Assembly (NCBI RefSeq): GCF_000708285.2
Contig: NZ_JAUG01000045.1
Span: forward strand, 1 to 37,293
DNA length: 37,293 nucleotides
Origin: Pedobacter borealis DSM 19626
GTDB lineage: Bacteria; Bacteroidota; Bacteroidia; Sphingobacteriales; Sphingobacteriaceae
Reading direction: 5' to 3'
The number at the start of each line of letters is the position of its first letter. Position 1 is the first letter of the stretch. Position numbers and translations under genes: made by a program. A model generated the notes under the pieces. The model was given only the letters and a program-made list of their open reading frames with translations, was not told the DNA's origin and did no database searches. Shown in pieces: positions 27,601-34,959 of this stretch.

Positions 27601-27761
27601 GAGCCGATGCCAGCAAATGGTTAACAGCACAGGTTAAACAATATCCAAACGATAAAATATTGAAATGGTGCAAGGCCGTATTCGAAAATGAACAACTACC
27701 GAAAACGGATATCGATGATGCCGGAGTACGCTTATTGGAAAAGTTAAAACAGTTTAAGTAA
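24654..27761 (+). CDS. DUF5107 and TPR domain secreted protein
   Basis: 1035 residues: signal peptide ending ASGQ near 21, DUF5107 domain about 30-360 (KLTILPEIGGKIWSA..., MRGPWTSGGIEPNYGI), a beta-sandwich stretch, then TPR repeats from about 450 to 900 (KALMDQKMYAAAEEKLKTSLAKEPNFLPAL and successors). DUF5107 resembles the galactose-mutarotase-like fold, and such proteins are common near glycan utilisation loci, so a role in handling sugars is plausible but unproven. It may belong to the locus as its last gene, though it has its own 220-bp upstream spacer. Confidence 0.88.
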   Translation: MKKYLYFAFLICLVTINASGQEAASIREYKKAFKTYPFSDPNPIPSFTHIYPYFRYDGFTDKPVQKEWKVIELENAYLKLTILPEIGGKIWSAIEKSTGKSFVYDNHVVKFRDIAMRGPWTSGGIEPNYGIMGHTPNTVTPVNYLTRKNDDGSVSCFIGVLDLLTRTNWTMEINLPKDKSYFTTKSFWFNSTPIEQPYYHWMNTGIKVSGNLEYIYPGTHYLGHEGEHSDWPINKANGKDISFYDNNNFGGYKSYHVFGKYTDFFGAYWHDDDFGIARYSGHDDKAGKKIWIWGLSEQGMIWEKLLTDTDGQYSEIQSGRLFNQTADKSTFTPFKHKSFSPGAADLWTEYWYPVLKTKGFVKANEYGALNVKHENGWLKIYFSPVQQISDTLKVRQGEKNIYSKRIEITPPRTFIDSIKMDMNQGDLVFTLGDNKLIYESKPDAYNLSRPLEAPKDFNWNSGYGLYMQGKALMDQKMYAAAEEKLKTSLAKEPNFLPALVKMAELMYRNMRYAEALRLIKQALSMDTNDGAANYYYGIINAELGHVIDAKDGFDIASLSVEYRSAAYNGLCKLYLTEKNWNKALEYAGKAIDYNRFDIAALQVKAIALRYQGKNAKQVLDTILSFDPLNHFVRFEKYLAKPSADNKTAFTSMIRDEQPTETFLELAVNYYKNGRYNECEKVLRLAPANALVNYWLAFLQHKKGLSFSLPLDQADSTSPAFVFPFRSEDHEVLLWAVQNSNSWKPKYYLALLYKDRNNISESKKLFTACGDRPDFAPFYAARAAMVMGNTDLADLKKAIALDKDDWRYIKLLGDYYISHKQNALMVIEPYYHAHKENYIIGMLYAKALLLNKDYRKCAELLSKINILPFEGATIGRELYREAELMQAIERIQQKDYTTAITFINEAKNWPLNLGVGKPYPENLDERLEDWMSYLCFKRMGKNAAAQASLQKIIQFKSKTENTVNNFIPSNHLVTAWTLEKLGKRADASKWLTAQVKQYPNDKILKWCKAVFENEQLPKTDIDDAGVRLLEKLKQFK

Positions 27762-27818
27762 AACCTATATACGCCAATAAAAATGAGCCAAAGGTAAATA
27801 AGGGGTTTAAGGAAAAGG

Positions 27819-28640
27819 TTAATTATTTCCCTTCCAATCTTTAACTTTCAACTCATCGCCAACTTTTATGGTACCTAGGTGATGATGGAGGAGGTTCTGT
27901 CCGAACATGATTTTTTTACCTACTGTGCGGTAACTGGCCAGCGTTCGTAATGGCTCTTGTCCTTTCTCACCGGTTTGTTGATCGATGGTAATGAGCACAC
28001 ACCTCGCACATGGTTTTACAGCCGAAAATGAAACCTCACCGAGGTGAAAAGTTTTAAAACTATCCTCAACATGTGGCTCCCCGCCCGTAAAAACAAAATT
28101 TGGGCGGAAACGGTCCATTCGGATTGGATCGGCAAGTTTTTCATTAAGCCCATTAAGCGACGATTGGCCGATAAGCAGGCAGGGATAACCATCGGCAAAA
28201 CTAACCACTTCATCATTCGAAGCATAATCCCGATCTACCAATCTTTTTTCAGTTAAAGGCATTTTTACCAATCTAACCTTAAATTTTAAGAAATTAGAAA
28301 ACCAATCGCTTACGGTTTTATTTACTTCAAGCGCAGTGACGGTATCGTTCCATATTACAACAGATAGCTGTTCTCCCGTATCTTCATCCAAAGAAAATGA
28401 TATGTTTTGCTCAGGTAATGTTTTATGGGAAACAGTTAATTTACCATCCCCAATATTCACCTGAAGCTTTGCCAGTTCAAAATGTTTACGTTGGGTAATA
28501 AATATACCTTCTGCATCAACAAGCATCCATCTTCTGTCATATTGCAAGCCTTTTTCTTCAAGCTGTGCTTTTTCAAGACGGATGCCGCCCAAAGATTTGA
28601 TAGGATAAATATTGATTTCAGAAAGGATAAATTTGCTCAT
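27819..28640 (-). CDS. MOSC domain protein with N-terminal beta-barrel
   Basis: 273 residues. MOSC_N-type beta-barrel about 3-120 (INIYPIKSLGG, GLQYDRRWMLVD), MOSC domain about 125-265 (CLLIGQSSLNGLN, RMDRFRPNFV). Cys211 and Cys214 (KPCARC) include the conserved MOSC cysteine used for sulfur or molybdenum-cofactor binding in mARC- and YcbX-like proteins. There is no C-terminal 2Fe-2S ferredoxin domain, so electrons would have to come from a partner. Convergent with the DUF5107 gene, 57 bp apart. Confidence 0.92.
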   Translation of the reverse strand: MSKFILSEINIYPIKSLGGIRLEKAQLEEKGLQYDRRWMLVDAEGIFITQRKHFELAKLQVNIGDGKLTVSHKTLPEQNISFSLDEDTGEQLSVVIWNDTVTALEVNKTVSDWFSNFLKFKVRLVKMPLTEKRLVDRDYASNDEVVSFADGYPCLLIGQSSLNGLNEKLADPIRMDRFRPNFVFTGGEPHVEDSFKTFHLGEVSFSAVKPCARCVLITIDQQTGEKGQEPLRTLASYRTVGKKIMFGQNLLHHHLGTIKVGDELKVKDWKGNN

Positions 28641-28730
28641 GCTTTAAAGATAAATCACTTTTTTGATTTATCCCACTGGTTTGGACAAAATGAAAAGTCA
28701 TTGTTCTTCAATACGGTTTAAAGTGTTTTT

Positions 28731-29843
28731 TTATCCCTTCAAAATTTGAATAAGATCATCATTAATATAAAATACTTCTCTACCATCTTTAGCTGCACTC
28801 ACTATTTTTGCATCTTCAAGTTCTCTGAAGTATTTAGTAAGTGTCGTTCTTGAGCTAACGCCAAGCAGGTCTCCAATAAATTTAGGTCTAATATAGGGCT
28901 GGCTGAAAATAGCTTCATTAATTTCTTTATTATACCATTTGATCTTGGATTTTCCATAAGATAGGGTGGCTTCCATCTGATTCAGGATACTTATGATTAA
29001 CTGGTTGGTTAATACAGCAGTTTTTTCTACAGCATCAAGCATATATAGGAGCCATGGTTTCCATGCCCCCCTCTGGGTAACTACCCCTAGGTGATAATAA
29101 TAATCATCTTTGTTTAGGATAATGTATTTGGACAGATATAATATAGGTTGTTGTAATAAATCTTTGTTGACTAAATATAAAAGGTTTAAAATTCTTCCAG
29201 TTCTTCCATTTCCATCGGTGAATGGATGTATTGCTTCAAATTGATAGTGGGCGATGCACATTTTTATCAGTGGGTCTGATGGGTACTTATTATCATCGTT
29301 TAGATATTCAATCAAATTGTCCATTTTTGCTTCAATTATTCCCTCTCCTCTAGGTGGGGTATATACAATCTCGCCTGATCTAAATTGACTTTGCCCTCTT
29401 CTGATCACTGTTAAACTTTGTTGGGGCCTAAAACTTGCCGTCGTATTTTTAATCTGTCTAAATGTACTGATGATACAATCCTTATCTATTTTTCCATTCA
29501 TTAAAATCAGTTTATACCCTTCCCAAAGTGCCTCTCGGTACCTTAATACCTCTTTGGTTGCCGGCTTAATGTTATCTTCTCTAAGTGTATCTGAAACGGC
29601 CTTATATAATTCATCTTCTGTGGTGAATATATTTTCAATCGCAGTTGAGGTTTGTGCTTCCTGTAGTGCAATAGTGTTGACTAACATTGTTGGATTGGGC
29701 AAGCGATGAAGGCTACTATTTGTTGTAGCCAATGCTCTTGAAGCTGTTACTAATTTTTTTAAAATATCTATATCCTCCTCAATACTTTCTAAGGGAGGTA
29801 AGAGTGGGAGATCATTGAAAGGACGTGTTCTATCATATACCAT
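28731..29843 (-). CDS. Fic family protein, class II, with C-terminal winged helix
   Basis: 370 residues. N-terminal Fic_N region about 1-100 with the inhibitory motif S66-T-A-I-E70-N71, matching (S/T)xxxE(G/N), which blocks ATP gamma-phosphate binding in class II proteins. The catalytic loop HPFTDGNGRTGR begins at His206 and is complete, so the enzyme should be able to AMPylate after relief of inhibition. The C-terminal 70 residues look like a winged helix-turn-helix (FIGDLLGVSSRTTLTKYFRELEDAKIV). No antitoxin gene is adjacent. Its upstream region carries six TGTTCA/TGAACA half-sites, suggesting regulation by a DNA-binding protein, possibly itself. Confidence 0.93.
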   Translation of the reverse strand: MVYDRTRPFNDLPLLPPLESIEEDIDILKKLVTASRALATTNSSLHRLPNPTMLVNTIALQEAQTSTAIENIFTTEDELYKAVSDTLREDNIKPATKEVLRYREALWEGYKLILMNGKIDKDCIISTFRQIKNTTASFRPQQSLTVIRRGQSQFRSGEIVYTPPRGEGIIEAKMDNLIEYLNDDNKYPSDPLIKMCIAHYQFEAIHPFTDGNGRTGRILNLLYLVNKDLLQQPILYLSKYIILNKDDYYYHLGVVTQRGAWKPWLLYMLDAVEKTAVLTNQLIISILNQMEATLSYGKSKIKWYNKEINEAIFSQPYIRPKFIGDLLGVSSRTTLTKYFRELEDAKIVSAAKDGREVFYINDDLIQILKG

Positions 29844-29846
29844 AAA

Positions 29847-30025
29847 TGTTCATTTTTATTATATACTTAAGTATATGTGTATAATATTGGTTGTTAATGG
29901 ACATACTTCGACTATGTGTTCATATTTTATGAAATATTTGAACATATCACAAAAATATATAATATTTTGAACAGAAAGATATAATGTGTTCATTTTTTTA
30001 AAAAAAATGAACACATTATATCTTT
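29847..30025. promoter_or_regulatory. Fic promoter region with six TGTTCA/TGAACA half-sites
   Basis: Half-sites at 29847-29852, 29917-29922, 29939-29944, 29968-29973, 29987-29992 and 30008-30013. The second and third form an inverted pair (TGTTCA...TGAACA, 29917-29944). The last two belong to a 25-bp-arm palindrome (29975-30025). A separate perfect 16-bp palindrome, ATATACTTAAGTATAT, lies at 29861-29876, just upstream of the Fic start codon (29841-29843). The region is extremely AT-rich. Confidence 0.6.
29975..30025 (-). terminator. Long perfect palindrome between mscS-type gene and Fic gene
   Basis: Two perfect 25-bp arms around one central base (30000), with a run of seven T then eight A at the centre. 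It lies 50 bp after the stop codon of the upstream MscS-type gene, so it could act as its terminator. But its GC content is low and there is no following U tract of the classical kind, while it contains two TGTTCA half-sites, so operator function is equally likely. Confidence 0.5.
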
Positions 30026-30074
30026 TGGTATCGAATTACTGGTTTTATAATTCTTTTAGTTTATGATATTGGAA

Positions 30075-32486
30075 TTATAAAATTTCGATGTTCTTCTGTT
30101 CAAATGCCTCAAATATCTGTGCATTGATCATACTCCGTGTCAGATCAGCTTTAGAAATATCCTTGCACCAGAAATAAATATTGATGGTACTGTTCAGCTT
30201 ACTCACCGGGCTGATTATAATAATAGGTTCTTTGCTGATAAAAACATTGCTGTTCTCTACAATAATTTCTCTGATCAGGTTTACCACTTCAGTAGAATTA
30301 AAGGGTTTTGCAATCAATAAAGAAATATCTACCCGCATCTGGTTGTTACTCAGTGTCCAGTTGATGATGTTGTTCGATAAAATAGAACCGTTAGGGATAA
30401 TGATTTCGGCGCCTTCGTCGCTAAGTAAGGTACTGGAGCGTACGCCGATTTCCTTTACTCTTCCTTTTTTATTGCTCAGCTCCACAATGTCGCCAATTCG
30501 GATGGTTTTATCAAAAATAAGGATAATCCCCGATACAAAATTGCTTACAATATTCTGTAAGCCCAACCCAATCCCCACACCCAGTGCACCCAGGATAACC
30601 GTGATTTTATCAATTGGCAGTCCGGAGGCAGCAACAGCGATTAAAAAACCGCCAATTAATAATATCAAACGGGTTACGAGTAATTTCGAACGCTCTCCTT
30701 TGTTATCATCAAAACTGTCGTCGCCCGTATCGCCAAAGAAATAAGCAATGTATTTCTGCAAAAAGTTGGCAACCCAGATAATGCCCAAAAACAATACGAT
30801 GCCGCCAAAGGTAAAAGAGAAGTTGCCTATGGTTCTTTTTTCGGTGAGGATTTCCATTATCGATTCGTATAGTCCATTAAAAATATTCAGGTTGGTGGTA
30901 AATATGACGAACCAGATAATGGTAGCACCAACGCCGCTTAGCCTTTTAAGTCCGGTAATTACGGGCTGCCAATCAAAATACTCAGGAAATCCTTTACGGA
31001 TCCTGCTGCTTTTCATCTGTAACAAAAAGGCCTCTACCAATACTTTGGCCAGGATGGTTAGCGATATGGCATTTAAAAGCGAGCTTACCCCGGTAGAATA
31101 AAAAATCTGCGTGAGGGTAAAGCGGCCAAATAGATTACAAAAGGTGGCAATGATGGCAAAGCCAACGTAAATAAAACCCGTGGTGAGGATCATTCTGTAT
31201 CTTTTGGTTTTCTCATCAAGCATTTTCCATACCATAATGCCATAGGCAACGGAGCTGGTGGTTAAGAACAGCAGCAACCAACGCTGGTATCTTGGTGGCA
31301 TACCCAAAAGGCGTAAGAAAACCGGAGCAAGAAGAAGTACCACAAATATGCACCAATAGTAAAACAATTTTGAACCTAGCTTTTTGCGGAAAAATACAGT
31401 GAGCAAAATGGCCAGAATAAGCTCAACAGCTTCGATGTAAAGTGCGGGCGCCCTCAGATCGAATATAGGGGCCAATGCAAAGAGCATGATAAAAGTAATT
31501 AAATAAGGCTGCGGACTGACCAATGAAAAACCATCAAGGGTTTCTAAACGGCCCCGCTGTTTTACGCTTCTAAAATTGAAAAATACCCAAAAGAAGAATA
31601 TGGTACAGGTAAAAAGTAATAACAATCGGCTGCTTCTGGTGTACACAAAATAATAGCCCGATATTTCTTGTTCTCCTTTAATAAACCTTCGGAAGCCCAT
31701 GCTTTTATTGGCCCGTCTGTTTACCGTTTCCCACAAATAACGGCGCTCTTTACCAAAAGCTTTAATGCTTACGGCATCGAGCTGACTATCGGTATGGTAC
31801 ATCAATTCTTTAATATTGATGAGGTTAGAAGAGGTTCTGGCCTGCAGGTTGTTGATTGATAAAGTAGTCGTTTTAAGTAGACTATCCATCACTATACGTT
31901 TCTTCTTTAATTCTGCAAACTGCTCTTTAAACATAACCTGTATGGCAGGTACCGTAAATACTTTAATCAGTACGGTATCTTTACGCAGGTTAAGAATTTC
32001 TGTTTTTAAAGCCCGCAACTCCTTTTCATATTCATCAAGGTCTGACAAACAATCTTTATTATTGCTCTGTAGTTCTTCTAGCAGGGTTTGATCCATCTGC
32101 AGGTTTTGCAGGTTAGGGGATCTGTCGCTTTGCGCTAACCTGCTTTTAAGCAATGCCAGTGCAGCTTCATCCTGTGTTAAATGTGCTTCTATGGGCTTAA
32201 GTTTCTTAAATGAGCCAACGGTAACCGGAACTTTGTTTACGGTTTCAAATACTTTTTCCAGGTGCGCAAGATAATCGCCTTTGGTCAATGTAGCAGAATC
32301 TGAAAGAATAGATACATCCTGCCCCTTATCTACAGGCTTATCTTTCTGCGCAAACACAGGGCCAGAAAAAAATAAGATAAGGAGTAAAGATATTAAGTTC
32401 CGTATGGCTGGGTAAAAAGAATTTCGTGTTATCATTGAGCTTAAGCAGTATTGAATATTATCCTTTATGGGAATATAGGTTTTCAA
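30075..32486 (-). CDS. Large mechanosensitive ion channel of the MscS family
   Basis: 803 residues. Met18 (32435) starts a proper signal peptide ending PVFAQ and is the likelier start. A periplasmic, coiled-coil-rich region spans about 50-270, then many membrane helices from about 285 to 610. The MscS pore helix (about 630-660) reads GALGVGIGLGLQNIVSNFVSG, followed by the MscS beta domain (IRIGDIVEL, GRVKEIGVRSSTL, IIIPNGSILSNNIINWTL). The size and layout resemble MscK/MscM-type channels that release solutes on hypo-osmotic shock. The first MscS-fold gene in the window; no partner is needed. Confidence 0.94.
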   Translation of the reverse strand: MKTYIPIKDNIQYCLSSMITRNSFYPAIRNLISLLLILFFSGPVFAQKDKPVDKGQDVSILSDSATLTKGDYLAHLEKVFETVNKVPVTVGSFKKLKPIEAHLTQDEAALALLKSRLAQSDRSPNLQNLQMDQTLLEELQSNNKDCLSDLDEYEKELRALKTEILNLRKDTVLIKVFTVPAIQVMFKEQFAELKKKRIVMDSLLKTTTLSINNLQARTSSNLINIKELMYHTDSQLDAVSIKAFGKERRYLWETVNRRANKSMGFRRFIKGEQEISGYYFVYTRSSRLLLLFTCTIFFFWVFFNFRSVKQRGRLETLDGFSLVSPQPYLITFIMLFALAPIFDLRAPALYIEAVELILAILLTVFFRKKLGSKLFYYWCIFVVLLLAPVFLRLLGMPPRYQRWLLLFLTTSSVAYGIMVWKMLDEKTKRYRMILTTGFIYVGFAIIATFCNLFGRFTLTQIFYSTGVSSLLNAISLTILAKVLVEAFLLQMKSSRIRKGFPEYFDWQPVITGLKRLSGVGATIIWFVIFTTNLNIFNGLYESIMEILTEKRTIGNFSFTFGGIVLFLGIIWVANFLQKYIAYFFGDTGDDSFDDNKGERSKLLVTRLILLIGGFLIAVAASGLPIDKITVILGALGVGIGLGLQNIVSNFVSGIILIFDKTIRIGDIVELSNKKGRVKEIGVRSSTLLSDEGAEIIIPNGSILSNNIINWTLSNNQMRVDISLLIAKPFNSTEVVNLIREIIVENSNVFISKEPIIIISPVSKLNSTINIYFWCKDISKADLTRSMINAQIFEAFEQKNIEIL

Positions 32487-32665
32487 AAATAGGTATTCGG
32501 ATTGATTTTTTAATCAGAACGCAAGCACTACAGGATTATGGGTATGCTTTTAATACTTCGCAAGGACGACCTTTCTTATGGGATCGGTGAATGGTAGGGT
32601 TAATTTATTATATAAATCAATATTAATAACAGGAGATTTTAAGGAGATAAAGGCGCTAGAAATAC

Positions 32666-32779
32666 CGTCATTTCCGTAGTGTTCCAAAGAAACTCCTTTG
32701 GAGGAGAAATCTTTTAAATTAATTTCAATAATTTGCTTCAAAGATCTCTACGCTCCGCATTGCTTTGGTCGAGATGACG
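32666..32779. repeat. GATGACG-type palindromic repeat, copy a
   Basis: Starts CGTCATTTCC and ends GTCGAGATGACG, with inner TGTTCCAAAG, CTTTGGAGGAGA and AAAGATCTC blocks. The same block order occurs at 33874-33976. Confidence 0.7.
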
Positions 32780-32803
32780 CTGATTTTTAGAATCTGTAAT
32801 TGA

Positions 32804-32883
32804 TAGCCTGTCGAAGGACCTATTTACATGTCTCGAAAGACGTTTCGACAAGCTCTCCGTAGGAGTCCTTTGGACAACGTGAC
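32804..32883. repeat. TGTCGAA-type palindromic repeat, copy c
   Basis: The last 43 nt (32841-32883) are the exact reverse complement of 17534-17576, about 15 kb away. It begins TAGCCTGTCGAAGG like the copy at 21311. Confidence 0.75.
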
Positions 32884-33051
32884 AACTCAAACGGGGCCAC
32901 AACCTATAATACGGCCTTTTACATAAGTAAAAACATATCATTTTAAACAGGCGCTTAATATTTGTTGTTTGCTGAGAGAAAATATTTTGATGGGGGGTAT
33001 AAATTTAGGCCATTAAATATTAATCCCTTGGTTGTCTCAATGCAACAAAAA

Positions 33052-33081
33052 AAGGGCTGCAAAATATTTTTGCAGCCCTTT
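33052..33081 (-). terminator. Rho-independent terminator of the GIN-domain gene
   Basis: On the minus strand AAGGGCTGCAAAA and TTTTGCAGCCCTT form a strong stem with a short AT loop, followed by a T run. It begins 18 nt after the stop codon of the gene at 33099-33698. Confidence 0.85.
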
Positions 33082-33098
33082 TCAATATTGTTATTAAC

Positions 33099-33698
33099 TT
33101 ATTTTGCTAATGAGGCAGTTTGCTCTGTACCGGTTACTGGTGAACTCATTTGTGTTTTCAATGCTGCAAATCTGTCTAGATTCAATTTTGGTGTGCTTCC
33201 CATTACTAAAGTATGTTCTCCTGTAGCGCCACTTAATTTTAAATCTGCTCGGCCTTCAATTACAGTATATAAACTTTCTGTATCTGAATCGATTTCTGCA
33301 ACCGCATTTCCTTTTAAGAATAACTGAAGATATTTAGTATTCAATTTGCCCGCTGTTTTTACTACGGCATTTTCAGAAGCCTGTACTCTGGAAATATTTT
33401 TTACATAAACTGTAATCTTAGCCGTATTTCTATCTACTGAACTGATTTTTAATGCATATCCATCTTGGATCACTTTTACTTTACCAGTGTTATCATCATT
33501 GTAGCTCACACTTTCTTTTTCCCCTTGTATCAACGTAATTTCTACATTGCCACTTACAATAACCTGGCTGATGTTTTTAGGTGCCGATATTTTGATTGGC
33601 TGTTTCTCGCCTGCCATTACACTTGTTGAGAAAATAGCAGAAGTTAAAACGATAGCTGCTAATACTGATTTTGTTAGGGTTTTGATTGAGGTTTTCAT
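33099..33698 (-). CDS. GIN (DUF2807) domain secreted protein
   Basis: 199 residues with signal peptide ending VMAG near 30. The rest is a right-handed beta-helix-like run of short strands (ISQVIVSGNVEITLIQGEKESV, LQLFLKGNAVAEI, GRADLKLSGA), typical of the GIN/DUF2807 family once described as putative autotransporter adhesin heads. Exported; role unknown, possibly cell-envelope or surface attachment. Ends at a strong terminator, so it is monocistronic. Confidence 0.85.
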   Translation of the reverse strand: MKTSIKTLTKSVLAAIVLTSAIFSTSVMAGEKQPIKISAPKNISQVIVSGNVEITLIQGEKESVSYNDDNTGKVKVIQDGYALKISSVDRNTAKITVYVKNISRVQASENAVVKTAGKLNTKYLQLFLKGNAVAEIDSDTESLYTVIEGRADLKLSGATGEHTLVMGSTPKLNLDRFAALKTQMSSPVTGTEQTASLAK

Positions 33699-34067
33699 TA
33701 TGCTGTTATTTATATTTTTTAATTAATATTTTGTGATTGTTTTGTAGATAAGACACCACCAGGGTCAAAACGTTGCAGCAGAAAACCCTCAATTATACCA
33801 ACACAGCTTAATTCTCGACGAACGGGTTTAAAAATCGGGCGAAAAAGAGTTCATTTTAGGGATGAAAATGAATCGTCATCCCGACCGTGGTGTTCCAAAG
33901 GAATTTCTTTGGAGGAGAGATCTTTTAATGTAGTCTAAAGATCTCTCCACTGCGCGTTGCTCCGGTCGTGATGACGATTTTTCTATTGGGTTCTGTCAAT
34001 GGTAAGTTATTATCGAGATGATGCCGATTTTTAGAATCTGTCAGTGGTAGGAAGATTGTCCTGAAAA
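33699..34067. other. Intergenic region with GATGACG-type repeat
   Basis: No gene in these 369 bp. It contains the repeat at 33874-33976. Modules reading TTCTGTCAATGGTA (33990) and AATCTGTCAGTGGTA (34034) follow it. The first about 60 bp upstream of the GIN gene are AT-rich and probably carry its promoter. Confidence 0.5.
33874..33976. repeat. GATGACG-type palindromic repeat, copy b
   Basis: Arms CGTCATCCCGACC and GGTCGTGATGACG, inner arms AGAGATCTTT/AAAGATCTCT. Same block order and orientation as 32666-32779. Confidence 0.75.
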
Positions 34068-34769
34068 TCAATTTTTTTTGTTGTCGTCCGATACTACTTC
34101 TTTTAGAAATGAGGTGTCTAATACCTTGATTCTTTTTCCCTGTGTGGTTATCTTTCCTGTATTGATGAATTCTGTGAAAACCTTGAACAGTGTTTCATAG
34201 GTGGTTCCTGAGTAAGAGGCAATATCCTGACGGGATATATCGAGTTCTATTGCTCCGTTGTTGTCGGTGCCGAATTGCGATTGTAAGGAAAGGATGGCAT
34301 TAGAAATCCTGCCTTTTACCGACATGTGGGCCAGATTGCGCATCCGTTCATGCGACTCCTGAAGCTCGGAAGCGAAAAAGTCCATTAGTTGATAAGTAAG
34401 GTCGGGATTTACCTTTAAGCTTGATCTAAAGAATTCCAGATCGATAAAGCATACCATTGCCTGTTCAAGTGCCGTGGCTGAAACAGGATAGGTTGGGTTT
34501 TTTCCGAGTCCAAGATGGCCGATAACATCTCCTTGTGTTGCAAACCTGATAATGAGCTCCTTTTCATTGTCCCACTTTTTATGAACTTTGATCGTTCCTG
34601 AAAAGACGAAAAAAATGCCTCCCACCGGTTGAGCTTCTGTGAACAACTGTTCCCCCTTTTTTAACTGAAAATTTTTCTTCTTCTGAGCAATTGCGGGTAG
34701 CCAATCTACCATTACACGGCTGCACAGATAGCAGCTTTTTACATCACACACATTGTTGCACTCTTTCAT
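34068..34769 (-). CDS. Crp/Fnr-family transcriptional regulator with N-terminal cysteine cluster
   Basis: The frame opens at 34817, but Met at 34767-34769 (MKECNNVC...) is the likelier start and gives 233 residues. Cyclic-nucleotide-binding-type beta-roll about 30-140, dimer helix about 145-165, Crp-type winged HTH about 170-225 (ISRQDIASYSGTTYETLFKVFTEF). Four cysteines near the N-terminus (4, 8, 13 and 16) recall the iron-sulfur cluster region of FNR, so oxygen or redox sensing is plausible. Spacing is C-x3-C-x4-C-x2-C, not exactly that of E. coli FNR. Divergent from the ClC channel gene, 190 bp apart, so it may control it. Confidence 0.9.
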   Translation of the reverse strand: MKECNNVCDVKSCYLCSRVMVDWLPAIAQKKKNFQLKKGEQLFTEAQPVGGIFFVFSGTIKVHKKWDNEKELIIRFATQGDVIGHLGLGKNPTYPVSATALEQAMVCFIDLEFFRSSLKVNPDLTYQLMDFFASELQESHERMRNLAHMSVKGRISNAILSLQSQFGTDNNGAIELDISRQDIASYSGTTYETLFKVFTEFINTGKITTQGKRIKVLDTSFLKEVVSDDNKKN

Positions 34770-34959
34770 CGGATAGGTCTTGCTTGGCGCAAAAATACAA
34801 CTAATATTTAAATACAATGTTTTGTTATTAAATATTGTTTATAATATATTATTTTTGTATTTATTTGTTTGTTTTGTTTTGAATATATTGTTTGAAATAT
34901 ATTTTGTATTTTATTTTATTGTTTTTTATTTCTACTTTTGCTGCATTCTAAAAGGAAAA
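34770..34959. promoter_or_regulatory. Divergent AT-rich promoter region between the Crp/Fnr and ClC genes
   Basis: The 190 bp are extremely T-rich on the plus strand from about 34820 to 34940. Two sequences fit the Bacteroidota -7 element TAnnTTTG for the ClC gene: TATTTTTG (34850-34857) and TACTTTTG (34933-34940). Neither has a TTG at the ideal 19-bp spacing, so both are tentative. AAAGGAAAA before the ATG at 34960 may serve as ribosome binding site. Confidence 0.4.

Larger units (their letters stand above)
32487..33098. other. Intergenic region with two dispersed repeats and a terminator
   Basis: No gene is supported. It carries a GATGACG-type repeat (32666-32779), a TGTCGAA-type repeat (32804-32883) and the terminator of the GIN-domain gene (33052-33081). 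The 63- and 67-residue frames over the repeats are repeat-derived and rejected. Confidence 0.5.

Noticed and set aside
28731..32486. Fic plus MscS-type gene as a toxin-antitoxin or defence operon
   Set aside because: The channel is a normal large MscS protein, 231 bp upstream with a palindrome between; no antitoxin-like gene is present and the inhibitory motif is built into Fic.
32550..32941. Minus-strand frames of 63 and 67 residues
   Set aside because: They are made of dispersed palindromic repeat sequence (32666-32883) and have no signal peptide, domain or start context.
34780..34959. N-terminal extension of the ClC protein by 60 residues
   Set aside because: The sequence is T-rich promoter DNA giving an artificial Phe/Leu/Tyr-rich stretch; a good start with an AAAGGAAAA site lies at 34960.
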